From Silanimonas sp965368785 (lineage in GTDB: Bacteria > Pseudomonadota > Gammaproteobacteria > Xanthomonadales > Xanthomonadaceae), in NCBI GenBank assembly GCA_965368785.1, contig CBDUOG010000002.1, positions 1-64,000 on the forward strand: a DNA stretch of 64,000 bases. The letters run 5' to 3'. Numbering within the stretch: position 1 is the first letter of the stretch; the number at the start of each line of letters is the position of its first letter. Under the pieces are notes generated by a model that did no database searches, was not told the origin of the DNA, and saw nothing but the letters and a program-made list of their open reading frames with translations. Made by a program: the position numbers and the translations under genes. Below, one piece after another: positions 24,128 to 33,257 of the stretch.

Positions 24128-26572
24128 CTAAAACACTTCGAATGCCGACTCGGTAATGACTTGTTCGTCGCTAATCAAACCCGCCGAAAGAATGCGGTCA
24201 TAGTCCTCTGTTTTGACGAAATCGACCACTGAATCAGCACTGCCCTCAGGCACCAGCGCACCGCTAACTTTGTCGACGGTGATGGTCATGATTCCTGACG
24301 GTGGTCGCTGGGTATTCGAGGGCTCATCTTTCAGCGCCTCAGCCATAAAGCCAATCCAGATCGGCAGCGCTGCACGGCCACCATACTCGCCGCGACCTAA
24401 AGGCTCGAAGTCGTCACGACCGACCCAGACAGTAGTGACGGTGTTGCCGCCAAATCCGGAGAACCACGCGTCTCGATGGTCATTAGTGGAACCCGTTTTA
24501 CCGCCTACATCGCTGCGTCCCAACACATTGGCTGCAGTGCCGGTGCCGCGCCGAACCACGTCTAATAATAAAGAGTTCACCAAAAATGCGGTGCGTTCGT
24601 CGATCGCGCGAGGTGCGAGGGTGTAAGGCGGCGGGCCTGCACTGTTGGGGTTGTAGGCGGGGACTTGGGCCGCCTGTCTTGGTGCTGCCGCCGGACCGAA
24701 ATTAAACCCGTCTACGACCCGTGACTGAACGCGTTGTTCGCTGCGACGCTCCGGGCAGAACTGGCAAGCAATTGATGGGTGCATTTTGAAAATCACAGTG
24801 CCCTCGCGGTCACTGATTTGATCAATAAAGTGCGGCTCGACAAGCATGCCGCCATTGGCAAAAGCGGTGTAGCCACGTGCAATCGACAAAGGGGTGAGCG
24901 AGGCTGAACCTAATGCCATGGAAAGATTCGGTGGCAGGCTTTGTGATGGAAAACCGAAATTAGTGATGTAACGAGAGGCAAATTGGACGCCGATTGAATC
25001 CAGAATTCGCACTGAAACCAAATTACGCGATTGCACCATCGCTTCACGCAGGCGCATGGGGCCGGCGAAACTCTCGTTATCGTTTTGCGGGCGCCATTCT
25101 TTGCCGTCGCGTTCGCGAAAAACAACCGGCGCATCCATCACCACTGTGGCCGGACTATAACCACGCTCAAAGGCCGAGGCATACACAAACGGCTTAAAGC
25201 TGGATCCCGGCTGCCTTTGTGCCTGCGTTGCGCGATTAAATTTATTGAGGTTGAAGCTGAAACCACCGACCAAAGCCTTTAAAGCACCGGTGTCGGCGTC
25301 TAATGAAACCAGCGCAGACTGCGCCTGCGGGATCTGCACGATTTGCGCTGTTCCGTCACTGAGCTTGCGCACTCGCACCACATCGCCGCGCTTAAACAGG
25401 TCAGTGGCGACTTTGTTGGTCCAGGCCCAGGCAGTCGGTGGCAACGAGCCATTCTCGCCCTGCGCGTTAAGTGTGCCGAGCTCAGCATCGCTGATGCGCT
25501 CAACTAAAACCGTTTCATAGCCCAGAACGCCGGGAACGCTTCGTAGTTTTTCTGATGCCGCTTCGGTACCTGCGGCCAGCGCTTCGGCATAGTTCGCCTC
25601 TGCACTGCGCCAGCCACGTCTTTGATCGTATTCAATCAAGCCTGCGCGCACCGATGTTGCCGCGGCATTTTGATCGTTGCTCGTTACCGTTGTGACAACG
25701 CGATAGCCATCCGTCAGCGCGGAGGGCCCGTAACGCTGTTCCATGAACTGACGAACCATCTCGGCCAGATAAGGCGCTTCGACTTCGACTGCGGGCTCGT
25801 GTGGGCTTGCCTGATCGACGCTGGCCTGAGCTTCGCGCATCTGAGCTTCGCTGATATAGCCCAGCTCGTTCATTCGTCGCAGAATGTAGTTACGTCGTTC
25901 AGTGGCTCGTTTTGGATTGGTAATCGGATTGCCGGTAGAAGGGAATTTAGGCACGCCGGCCAACGTTGCGGATTCAGCCAGGCTCAGTTCATCAAGACGC
26001 TTGCCGTAATAAAATTCGGCAGCAGCGCCAATACCGTAGGCGCGATTACCGAAAAAAATCTTATTCAGATACAGCTCAAGAATTTCGTCCTTACTCAACT
26101 CGCGCTCCATCTTCAGCGCCAGCAGCATTTCCATAAATTTGCGCCGGAAGCTGTATTCGGTGCTCAAAAAGAAGTTTCGCGCGACCTGCTGGGTGATCGT
26201 GCTGCCGCCCGGGACTCGATCATCTGTCGTGCTGGCCAGAAGCCAGATAGCACGTGCAATTCCGCGCCAGTCCAGGCCGCTATGGGCGTAAAAACGCGAG
26301 TCTTCGACCGAGATCACGGCCTGTTTAACGTAATCCGGGATTTCATCAATTTTCGCCGGATATCGGCGCGTTTCACCGAATTGGGCGATCAATTTCTCGT
26401 CTTGGGAGAAAACTGTCATGGGTACTTGAAGCTCGACATTTTTCAGAACCTGAACGTCCGGAAGTTGCGGTGCAGCAATCCAGACCAACACCAATAGGGC
26501 GACGATGCCCAGTACAGCCAAGCTGAATCCCAGTACGGCCAGGCGACGTATCCATTTGAAAACTCTAGACAT
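24128..26572 (-). CDS. mrcA: Penicillin-binding protein 1A (class A)
   Basis: Inner-membrane bifunctional peptidoglycan synthase, 814 residues. One membrane anchor lies at about 10-32. The glycosyltransferase domain has EDSRFYAHSGLDWRGIARA and GGSTITQQVARNFF, with catalytic Glu in the first. An OB-like insertion precedes the transpeptidase, which shows SSFKPF (nucleophile Ser, SxxK), SRN (SxN) and KTGST. It is divergent from pilMNOPQ, a widely conserved arrangement, with a 228-base shared regulatory region. Confidence 0.96.
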   Translation of the reverse strand: MSRVFKWIRRLAVLGFSLAVLGIVALLVLVWIAAPQLPDVQVLKNVELQVPMTVFSQDEKLIAQFGETRRYPAKIDEIPDYVKQAVISVEDSRFYAHSGLDWRGIARAIWLLASTTDDRVPGGSTITQQVARNFFLSTEYSFRRKFMEMLLALKMERELSKDEILELYLNKIFFGNRAYGIGAAAEFYYGKRLDELSLAESATLAGVPKFPSTGNPITNPKRATERRNYILRRMNELGYISEAQMREAQASVDQASPHEPAVEVEAPYLAEMVRQFMEQRYGPSALTDGYRVVTTVTSNDQNAAATSVRAGLIEYDQRRGWRSAEANYAEALAAGTEAASEKLRSVPGVLGYETVLVERISDAELGTLNAQGENGSLPPTAWAWTNKVATDLFKRGDVVRVRKLSDGTAQIVQIPQAQSALVSLDADTGALKALVGGFSFNLNKFNRATQAQRQPGSSFKPFVYASAFERGYSPATVVMDAPVVFRERDGKEWRPQNDNESFAGPMRLREAMVQSRNLVSVRILDSIGVQFASRYITNFGFPSQSLPPNLSMALGSASLTPLSIARGYTAFANGGMLVEPHFIDQISDREGTVIFKMHPSIACQFCPERRSEQRVQSRVVDGFNFGPAAAPRQAAQVPAYNPNSAGPPPYTLAPRAIDERTAFLVNSLLLDVVRRGTGTAANVLGRSDVGGKTGSTNDHRDAWFSGFGGNTVTTVWVGRDDFEPLGRGEYGGRAALPIWIGFMAEALKDEPSNTQRPPSGIMTITVDKVSGALVPEGSADSVVDFVKTEDYDRILSAGLISDEQVITESAFEVF

Positions 26573-26721
26573 TTACCAAAAGACCCAAGTTCGAGGTTAT
26601 GCACCGAAGTATAGTCTGAGCCGGGCCCGAGAAACCGCCTGACCGAATTTTGACTCAGCTTGCGTTACAGCGAACAAATACCCGAAACCGCGAATCCAAG
26701 CCCGGAATTTGGAATGGGCTG

Positions 26722-26751
26722 TTGCCATTTGGGTTATTTTCTGTTTTTAAT
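26722..26751 (+). promoter_or_regulatory. Candidate promoter of the pilMNOPQ operon
   Basis: TTGCCA (26722-26727) and TTTAAT (26746-26751) with an 18-base spacer. It is immediately followed by the perfect palindrome at 26760-26774 and then the pilM SD GGGGAG (26790-26795). Confidence 0.5.
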
Positions 26752-26759
26752 GTTACAGC

Positions 26760-26774
26760 ACACGAATTTCGTGT
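26760..26774. repeat. Perfect 15-base palindrome upstream of pilM
   Basis: ACACGAATTTCGTGT is a perfect inverted repeat (seven bases each side of a central T). It overlaps the expected transcription start of the candidate pilM promoter, a position where a repressor could act. Confidence 0.6.
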
Positions 26775-26800
26775 AAATGCCTGAGGCAAGGGGAGAAACC

Positions 26801-27859
26801 GTGGGTCTCTTCGGATCAAACAATGTACCGTTGGTGGGAATTGACATCAGTTCAACGGCCGTAAAGCTGTTGCAGCTGACCCAAACTGGGGGGCGCTATC
26901 GCGTCGAGCATTATGCTGTCGAGCCGTTGCCACCCAACGCAGTCGTAGAAAAGAACATCGTCGAAGTTGAGGCGGTGGGGGAAGCAATCAAGCGCGTGGT
27001 TTCGCGCTCGGGTACGCGCGCGAAGTTCGCTGCAGCGGCGGTATCCGGTTCGGCCGTGATTACTAAGGTAATTCCGATGCAGGCTGATCTCGATGAGGAT
27101 GCAATGGAGGATCAGGTTCAGGTTGAAGCACCTAACTACATCCCGTATCCGATCGACGAAGTTAATCTGGACTTCGCGGTGCTTGGCGCCGTTCCGAACA
27201 ATCCGGAGATGATACAAGTCTTGCTGGCCGCTTCCCGCTCTGAGAATGTCGAATTGCGACAAACCGCTCTGGAGTTGGGTGGACTTACCGCGAAAGTCAT
27301 CGACGTTGAAGTTTTTGCGCTGGAAAATGCCTTCGGACTAGTTGCTGATCAGTTGTCTGCGCCGAAAGAGGCAATTATCGCTCTGGTTGATATCGGCTCG
27401 ACGATGACGACACTAAATGTCTTGCGCAGTCGGCGCAGCATCTACACGCGCGAACAGGTTTTTGGCGGGAAACAGCTCACCGATGAAGTGATGCGTCGCT
27501 ACGGTCTGAATTATGAAGAAGCCGGCGCTGCCAAGCGTCAGGGTGGATTACCCGAGAGTTATGAGACCGAAGTGCTGGAGCCATTCAAAGAGGCGCTGGT
27601 CCAACAAGTTAGCCGTTTGCTGCAGTTCTTTTACGCCGGTAGTGAATTCAACCGGGTAGACCAAGTGGTTCTGGCGGGTGGTTGCGCATCGGTCGAAGGA
27701 ATCGACCGGATGGTTGAGGAGCACTTAGGTGTGCCCACAATTGTCGCCAACCCGTTGGCCAATATGACGGTCGGCCCAAAAGTAAAGGCGCACGCTTTGG
27801 CACAGGACGCACCATCCTTGATGATTGCCTGTGGATTGGCGCTAAGGAGTTTTGACTGA
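26801..27859 (+). CDS. pilM: Type IV pilus inner-membrane platform protein PilM
   Basis: Actin-like cytoplasmic protein that binds the N-terminus of PilN and links the pilus motor to the alignment complex. VGIDISSTAVKLLQL is the phosphate-binding start of the actin-like fold; ALVDIGSTMTTLNVL and VLAGGCASVEGID are the second phosphate and adenosine motifs. GTG at 26801 (352 residues) is chosen because GGGGAG lies six bases upstream; the longer frame from 26777 lacks an SD. It overlaps pilN by one base. Confidence 0.95.
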   Translation: MGLFGSNNVPLVGIDISSTAVKLLQLTQTGGRYRVEHYAVEPLPPNAVVEKNIVEVEAVGEAIKRVVSRSGTRAKFAAAAVSGSAVITKVIPMQADLDEDAMEDQVQVEAPNYIPYPIDEVNLDFAVLGAVPNNPEMIQVLLAASRSENVELRQTALELGGLTAKVIDVEVFALENAFGLVADQLSAPKEAIIALVDIGSTMTTLNVLRSRRSIYTREQVFGGKQLTDEVMRRYGLNYEEAGAAKRQGGLPESYETEVLEPFKEALVQQVSRLLQFFYAGSEFNRVDQVVLAGGCASVEGIDRMVEEHLGVPTIVANPLANMTVGPKVKAHALAQDAPSLMIACGLALRSFD

Positions 27860-28515
27860 TGGCCAAAATTAACCTATTGCCATGGCGCCTTGAGCGCCGC
27901 AAGCAGAAACAAACAGAGTTCATAACCTGGATCGGGTTCGCGGCAATTGCAGCGATCTTAATCTCGCTTCTGGGTTACATGTACTACGACGGCCGTATTG
28001 AAACTCAGTTGATGCGTAACGAATTGCTGAATACGCGTATTGCCGAGGTAAAGAAAGAAAACGAACAGATCGCCGAGCTGGAAACCCGTCGTGCGAGTTT
28101 GCTTCAACGTAAAGAAGTGATCGAGGGTCTGCAGGCTGATCGTACCCAGAACGTTAGGCTGTTTGACGAGTTGGTGAAGAGCATCCCCGATGGTGTGCGC
28201 CTGTCGTCGATCAAGCAAAATGGAACCGTGCTGATGCTCGACGGGCGCTCGCAATCATTTGCGCGCGTTAGCTCGTATATGCGCAATCTGGAAACGTCCG
28301 GCTGGATCACTGCGCCAGTGTTGTCTCTGATCGAAGCGAAGGGTGAGGATCGTTCATTGCCATTCCAATTCACGATTCAGGCTACGCTGACGACCCCGGA
28401 CGCGAACAAAGCTGAAGGCGAGGAAGATACGACGACAACCGTAACGGCCGGACTAGCCAATGCGAGCGGGTCGGCTGTAGATCGCCGTGCCTCGCAAGAG
28501 GGAGGACCGGTATGA
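27859..28515 (+). CDS. pilN: Type IV pilus assembly protein PilN
   Basis: Bitopic inner-membrane protein. The PilM-binding N-terminal motif KINLLPWRLERRKQK is intact, followed by one membrane span (about residues 22-42), a coiled-coil stretch (RIAEVKKENEQIAELETRR) and a periplasmic ferredoxin-like domain. The C-terminus is acidic and Thr-rich. It forms heterodimers with PilO, whose start overlaps it by four bases. Confidence 0.95.
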   Translation: MAKINLLPWRLERRKQKQTEFITWIGFAAIAAILISLLGYMYYDGRIETQLMRNELLNTRIAEVKKENEQIAELETRRASLLQRKEVIEGLQADRTQNVRLFDELVKSIPDGVRLSSIKQNGTVLMLDGRSQSFARVSSYMRNLETSGWITAPVLSLIEAKGEDRSLPFQFTIQATLTTPDANKAEGEEDTTTTVTAGLANASGSAVDRRASQEGGPV

Positions 28516-29153
28516 AGAAGCAAGGATTTAACCTAAGCGAACTCGATTTCAACAATGCCGGATCATGGCCGCAATCGGCGAAAATCGGTGCCTGCGTAAT
28601 CGTCGCATCGCTAATTGTCTTCTTTGCCTGGTGGTTAATGGTCAAAGATCAGCAAGACCTGCTCACGGTGCATGAAGCTGAAGAGCAGATTCTGAGGAAG
28701 ACGTACGAAGAAGAAGCTGCAAAGGCAGCTAATCTTGAGCCGTTGAAACAGCAGCTAGCGCAGATGGAGCAAATGCTTCAGCAAATGCTGCGGCAGTTGC
28801 CGAGTAAAACCGAAATGCCTGACTTGATCGTAGACATCTCACAAACCGCGGTGGCCTCGGGTATTAGTAATGAATTGTTCCAGCCTGGCGCGGAGCTGCG
28901 TAAAGATTTTTATGTTGAGCAGCCAATTAGTCTACGTATGTCAGGCACCTACCATCAGTTCGGTGCGTTTGTCAGCGGCGTCGCGTCACTTCCGCGTGTG
29001 GTGATCATGACCATGCACGATATTGCGTTGAAGCCGAAGGATGACAAATCCAGCGTTTTGGAAATGCAGGGAACCATCAAGACCTATCGTTACTTAGATG
29101 AAACCGAACTCGCTGAAAGTGCTGTGCCGGCGCCTGCAGGAGTACGCAAATGA
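28512..29153 (+). CDS. pilO: Type IV pilus assembly protein PilO
   Basis: Bitopic partner of PilN in the alignment complex. It has a short cytoplasmic N-terminus, one membrane span (about residues 24-45), a coiled coil (LEPLKQQLAQMEQMLQQMLR) and a periplasmic domain with VSGVASLPRVVIM. 213 residues. SD GGAGG lies within the end of pilN; start and stop overlaps with both neighbours indicate tight translational coupling. Confidence 0.94.
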   Translation: MKKQGFNLSELDFNNAGSWPQSAKIGACVIVASLIVFFAWWLMVKDQQDLLTVHEAEEQILRKTYEEEAAKAANLEPLKQQLAQMEQMLQQMLRQLPSKTEMPDLIVDISQTAVASGISNELFQPGAELRKDFYVEQPISLRMSGTYHQFGAFVSGVASLPRVVIMTMHDIALKPKDDKSSVLEMQGTIKTYRYLDETELAESAVPAPAGVRK

Positions 29154-29692
29154 AATTAGCAATTAGCTCAACTCGAGACATGCGTTACTTAGCGATGGCA
29201 CTGCTTGCCGCGGTACTCGTAACTGCGTGCTCGCAGGGTACCGAAGATATTGAAATGTGGATTGCTGAAGTTCGTGAGCGCGCAGCGCCACCGCTGGATC
29301 CGTTGCCGGTTATCCGTCAGTACGAATCAGTGGAATATTCAGCGCAATCTATGCGCGATCCGTTCAGTGCGCCCGCCAATTTAAATGAGGCCGGCGGCGG
29401 ACCAGATGCGGATCGCCGCAAGGAACTGCTCGAAGCATTTCCGTTAGATTCGTTAGATATGGTTGGAACGATCGGCGAAGGTAATTCGCTTGTTGGCTTG
29501 GTACTAGCCCCTGATGAAGTGGTGTATCGAGTGAAGTTTGGTAATTACTTGGGCCAGAGTGAAGGCAGAATCACCGGGATTTACGAAGACCGGATTGAGC
29601 TAGTCGAGTTGGTTTCTGATGGTGCGGGTGGATGGCTTGAACGACAAGCCGGGCTCGCACTTGAAGATACTCCGGTTGGTTCCGATAAATAA
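29150..29692 (+). CDS. pilP: Type IV pilus lipoprotein PilP
   Basis: Inner-membrane lipoprotein that links PilNO to the secretin PilQ. The lipobox is LVTAC with Cys27. After an extended region containing MRDPFSAP, the C-terminal HR-like beta domain has LDMVGTIGEGNSLVGLVLAPDE and VKFGNYLGQSEGRI. 180 residues. It overlaps pilO by four bases and precedes pilQ by 19 bases. Confidence 0.94.
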   Translation: MKLAISSTRDMRYLAMALLAAVLVTACSQGTEDIEMWIAEVRERAAPPLDPLPVIRQYESVEYSAQSMRDPFSAPANLNEAGGGPDADRRKELLEAFPLDSLDMVGTIGEGNSLVGLVLAPDEVVYRVKFGNYLGQSEGRITGIYEDRIELVELVSDGAGGWLERQAGLALEDTPVGSDK

Positions 29693-29711
29693 TTGGTTGG
29701 GAGACAGCAAC

Positions 29712-31949
29712 ATGACCACATCGACTCAAATCGTCCAGAGCCGCAATGCTTTCGGCGCAATCATCGCTCTGCTCGCATTTGCCGGCCTGGTGCTGGCAAT
29801 GCCGGCATCAGCGGCGAATACGCTCAAAGACATTAGCTACTCAGCCAGCCCTAGTGGCAAGGTGGATATCACCTTGGAATTCGCGCAAGAGGTTGGCGCG
29901 GTAAACGCATTCTCAACCGATTCGCCACCGCGCATTGCCATTGATTTCCTGGAAACCTCGAATTCATTCGAAAAACGGCGCTTGCCGATTGGCAGTGGAT
30001 CAGCTTCAGCGGTTAGTGCAGTGCAGGCCGGCGATCGCACGCGTGTCGTGGTGGACCTGTTTCAGAACTCGGGTTACACCACGCGCAGCACCGGAAATAT
30101 TCTGGTTCTGTCGATTGAGCCCACTGCCGGTTCCCGACCGACAGCTGCTCAAGCAATGGCGAATCCGGGCGATCCGACCAAGCGACCGGCCGATGCCATC
30201 GCAATCAGCAACATCGATTTCCGTCGTGGAGACGATGGCTCAGGTCGAGTCATTATCAAGTTTGACAATGCCGGCGCTATTGCCGACATGCGCACAGAAC
30301 AGGGCAAGGTAATGGTTGATGTGGCCAACGCCAAGCTGCCTGAGGAGCTTCGCCGTCGACTGGATGTTCGTGACTTTGCAACCCCGGTGGTCGGTGTAGA
30401 GCCGAGCTCCAATGGTGCCGGTACACGCCTGCTTATTGCCGCTGAAGGTTCGTTTAATTCCAGCGCATACCAAACGGGTAACGAGTACGTAGTCGAGATC
30501 ACTCCGAAATACACGCAAGCGCAAATTGACGGCCCGACTCGAGTTGGCGCTGCGGCCGCTGCTGAACAACAAAAGGGTTACAACGGCAAGCCGGTGACCT
30601 TTAATTTCCAAGATGTGCCGGTTCGCACTGTTCTGCAATTGATTGCTGAAGAAACCAACATCAACGTGGTTGCTTCTGACACCGTTGTTGGTAACGTCAC
30701 GCTGCGTTTGATCAATGTTCCGTGGGATCAGGCTTTGGATATCGTACTGCGTTCAAAAGCCCTTGATAAGCGTCGCGACGGAAACGTCATCTGGGTTGCC
30801 CCGCAAAAAGAAATTGCGGATTACGAGCAAGCCAAAGAGGATGCCCGTATTGCCATTGAAAACCGCGCTGAGCTGGTTACCGAATATATACCGATCAACT
30901 ACGGCAGCGCTTCGGACATTGCCGAATTGCTCACCGAGAAGAGCAAACAGGGTAATGCCGGTGGTGGCGGTCAAGCAGGTGGTGGTGAGCAGGGCCAGGT
31001 TGCACGTGGCTTCTTGTCGAACCGCGGCAGTGTGAGTTTTGACACCCGCACCAACACGCTGCTGGTTATTGACATTCCGAAGAAGCTTCAGGAAATTCGT
31101 GAGATGGTCACGTTGCTCGACCGTCCGGTTGATCAAGTGCTTATCGAGGCACGCATCGTTATCGCCAATGAAAACTTTGCCCGCGACCTGGGTGTGCGCT
31201 TCGGTGTCACCAACTGGGATCTGGGTAATGCCGACCAGAATGACTTAGTCATCGGCGGCAGCCTGGGTGCCAATGATGCAACCGCCAACAGCTTCTTTGG
31301 AGCGATCTCTGATCCTACCCAGGACTTTGAGGTTACCCATGCTCCTTTTGTAAACATGCCGGTTACCAATCCAGCAGGCGCGTTCGCAGTCAGCATTCTG
31401 CGTGCCAGCCATCTGCTCGAGTATGAATTCTCAGCACTGCAAGAAGAGCAGCGCGGTGAGGTCGTTGCTAACCCGCGTGTAATTACCGCTAACCAACAAA
31501 AAGCCGAGATCATTCAAGGCGACGAAATTGGTTATGTAACCGTACAGGCCGGCCAAGGTGTTGCCACCCAGACGGTGCAATTTAAAGAGGCTCTGCTGAA
31601 GTTGACGGTAACGCCGACGATCACCCAGGACAATCGCGTGTTCTTGAACATGCAGGTTAAAAAGGACGAGCTGGCAGCATTCCTGCAGACCTCGGCGGGT
31701 TCGATTCCGCAGATTACGCGTCGCGAAGTAAACACTGCGGTGTTGGTCGAGAATGGCCAGACCGTGGTAGTGGGCGGCGTGTATGAGTTTGAATCACGCG
31801 AAGATGTGTCAAAGGTGCCATTCCTGGGCGATATCCCATTTCTGGGGAATCTGTTCAAGAGCAAGGGCCGGTCAAATTCAAAGGCTGAATTGCTGATCTT
31901 TGTGACACCGCGCATACTGCAAGTTGCGGGCACCCCTCGCCGTAACTGA
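29712..31949 (+). CDS. pilQ: Type IV pilus secretin PilQ
   Basis: Outer-membrane secretin through which the pilus passes. The 745-residue precursor has a signal peptide (cleavage near PASA-ANTL), two AMIN-type peptidoglycan-binding domains, an N0/STN domain (VTFNFQDVPVRTVLQLIAEE), an N1 domain and the secretin barrel (VANPRVITANQQKAEIIQG, PTITQDNRVFLNMQVKKDE, VVVGGVYE, FLGDIPFLGNLFK). A Gly/Gln-rich insert (GNAGGGGQAGGGEQGQ) breaks the N1 region. ATG at 29712 is used because a signal peptide follows it; the upstream frame has no SD. Confidence 0.96.
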   Translation: MTTSTQIVQSRNAFGAIIALLAFAGLVLAMPASAANTLKDISYSASPSGKVDITLEFAQEVGAVNAFSTDSPPRIAIDFLETSNSFEKRRLPIGSGSASAVSAVQAGDRTRVVVDLFQNSGYTTRSTGNILVLSIEPTAGSRPTAAQAMANPGDPTKRPADAIAISNIDFRRGDDGSGRVIIKFDNAGAIADMRTEQGKVMVDVANAKLPEELRRRLDVRDFATPVVGVEPSSNGAGTRLLIAAEGSFNSSAYQTGNEYVVEITPKYTQAQIDGPTRVGAAAAAEQQKGYNGKPVTFNFQDVPVRTVLQLIAEETNINVVASDTVVGNVTLRLINVPWDQALDIVLRSKALDKRRDGNVIWVAPQKEIADYEQAKEDARIAIENRAELVTEYIPINYGSASDIAELLTEKSKQGNAGGGGQAGGGEQGQVARGFLSNRGSVSFDTRTNTLLVIDIPKKLQEIREMVTLLDRPVDQVLIEARIVIANENFARDLGVRFGVTNWDLGNADQNDLVIGGSLGANDATANSFFGAISDPTQDFEVTHAPFVNMPVTNPAGAFAVSILRASHLLEYEFSALQEEQRGEVVANPRVITANQQKAEIIQGDEIGYVTVQAGQGVATQTVQFKEALLKLTVTPTITQDNRVFLNMQVKKDELAAFLQTSAGSIPQITRREVNTAVLVENGQTVVVGGVYEFESREDVSKVPFLGDIPFLGNLFKSKGRSNSKAELLIFVTPRILQVAGTPRRN

Positions 31950-31973
31950 TACGCGCATTTAAGTATCAACAAA

Positions 31974-32005
31974 GCGCCCGGTGCCTATGCCCGGGCGTTT
32001 TGCGT
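31974..32005 (+). terminator. Terminator after pilQ
   Basis: CGCCCGG (31975-31981) pairs with CCGGGCG (31991-31997), followed by TTTTGCGTTTT. It lies between pilQ and the cNMP-EAL gene, whose SD starts only about ten bases further on, so that gene is either read through or expressed from elsewhere. Confidence 0.75.
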
Positions 32006-32023
32006 TTTAGACAGGGTGAGACT

Positions 32024-33169
32024 ATGCATGTTCAACTAAGGATGGGCGAGCTGCTTTTCAGTGAAGGCGATCCGCCGACGACTGCTTTTCTGATTGAAAA
32101 GGGCCAAATTGAAATTCGCGCGAATCAGGGCGGCACCGATGTCGTGCTGAGCGTTCTGGGGCCGGGCGATCTGGTTGGCGAAATGGCGGTGATCGATGAC
32201 TCGGTTCGAACTGCTTCGGCAATGGCCTTAAGTGACTGCACCCTGCTGATTATCGGCAGAGATCAAATTGCCGAACGGCTCAGTGGTACGGACCCCATTA
32301 TTCGATCCCTCCTGGAGGGTCAGCTGAAGCGCTATCGCGGCGCACTGGCGGTGATGCAAGGCAAACAAAAAGCGCCTACCGCGCAGGTCGGTAATCGTGG
32401 TGATGAGCTGAGCGTCGATAAAATCCGGCTCGAATCGCAATTGCGCGATGCACTATCGAGTAATGGTCTGGATCTATGTCTACAGCCCTTGCTTAACGTC
32501 TCCAGTAACCAAATTGCCGGTTATGAGGCATTAATTCGTTGGAACCATCCGGAACGCGGTGCGGTCTCGCCTTTGGAGTTTGTGACCTTGGCAGAGGAGA
32601 CATCTCTGATCGTGCCGGTCGGCGAGTACGTGTTTGATGCGGCGTGTGAGGCGGTGCGTTTATTGAATAAAGCCGGACATCAGCCAGCGCCTTTTGTCGC
32701 GGTTAATGTGTCTGGCCGCCAGCTGCGCCATGGTGGTTTAATCGGCAGAATTTTGGGCCGTGTAGACCGCGCCGGATTGCCACCGGGCAGCGTAAAGATT
32801 GAAATTACCGAAAGCCAGATGCTCGACTATGGCTTGGTCGCCGGAGTCATTGATGTGTGCCACGCGCACGGAATTAAAGTGGCTCTGGATGACTTTGGCA
32901 CCGGCTATTCGCATTTGGCTCACTTGCACAACCTGAAATTCGATACGATCAAAATCGATCAGGCATTCACCCGCGCCATGGTCGAAACCCCGCGCTCACT
33001 GGCGATCGTACGAGCGATAGTCGATCTGGCCAGGGCGATTGATGCAGAAACCGTGGTCGAGGGAATTGAAACCGAGCAGCAGTTGGACATCCTGCGCGAA
33101 TTCGGCTGTACCTACGCGCAGGGCTATCTGGTTGGCAAGCCGCAACTGGTTAAGCATTACCTGGGCTGA
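32024..33169 (+). CDS. Cyclic-nucleotide-binding EAL-domain c-di-GMP phosphodiesterase
   Basis: 381-residue soluble protein. Residues 1-115 form a cNMP-binding (CRP-like) domain with the phosphate-binding cassette GEMAVIDDSVRTASA. Residues about 135-375 form an EAL domain with the catalytic set visible: YEALIRWNHP, NVSGRQL, EITES, LDDFGTGYS, KIDQAF, VEGIETEQQ and AQGYLVGKP, so hydrolysis of c-di-GMP is likely. There is no DNA-binding domain. ATG at 32024 follows SD AGGGTGAG. Placed directly after pilQ, it suggests cAMP or cGMP modulation of c-di-GMP around the pilus. The Bdellovibrio protein Bd1971 is a known example of this architecture. Confidence 0.9.
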   Translation: MHVQLRMGELLFSEGDPPTTAFLIEKGQIEIRANQGGTDVVLSVLGPGDLVGEMAVIDDSVRTASAMALSDCTLLIIGRDQIAERLSGTDPIIRSLLEGQLKRYRGALAVMQGKQKAPTAQVGNRGDELSVDKIRLESQLRDALSSNGLDLCLQPLLNVSSNQIAGYEALIRWNHPERGAVSPLEFVTLAEETSLIVPVGEYVFDAACEAVRLLNKAGHQPAPFVAVNVSGRQLRHGGLIGRILGRVDRAGLPPGSVKIEITESQMLDYGLVAGVIDVCHAHGIKVALDDFGTGYSHLAHLHNLKFDTIKIDQAFTRAMVETPRSLAIVRAIVDLARAIDAETVVEGIETEQQLDILREFGCTYAQGYLVGKPQLVKHYLG

Positions 33170-33257
33170 GGGCTCACCAAACAAAAAGTACCTGAGCTGC
33201 TCGATTTAGCGCAATGCGGTATGCTCCTGCTTTGCTATCAATTCAGGGCAGGGGAAT

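Noticed and set aside
25622..26497. Long open frame (291 codons) antisense to mrcA
   Set aside because: It lies entirely opposite a canonical PBP1a gene, has no SD and no recognisable domain; a shadow caused by codon bias.
26650..26680. TTGACT at 26650 as the -35 of pilM
   Set aside because: No acceptable -10 at 16-19 bases; the downstream TTGCCA/TTTAAT pair is better. No sigma-54 type GG-N10-GC element was found either.
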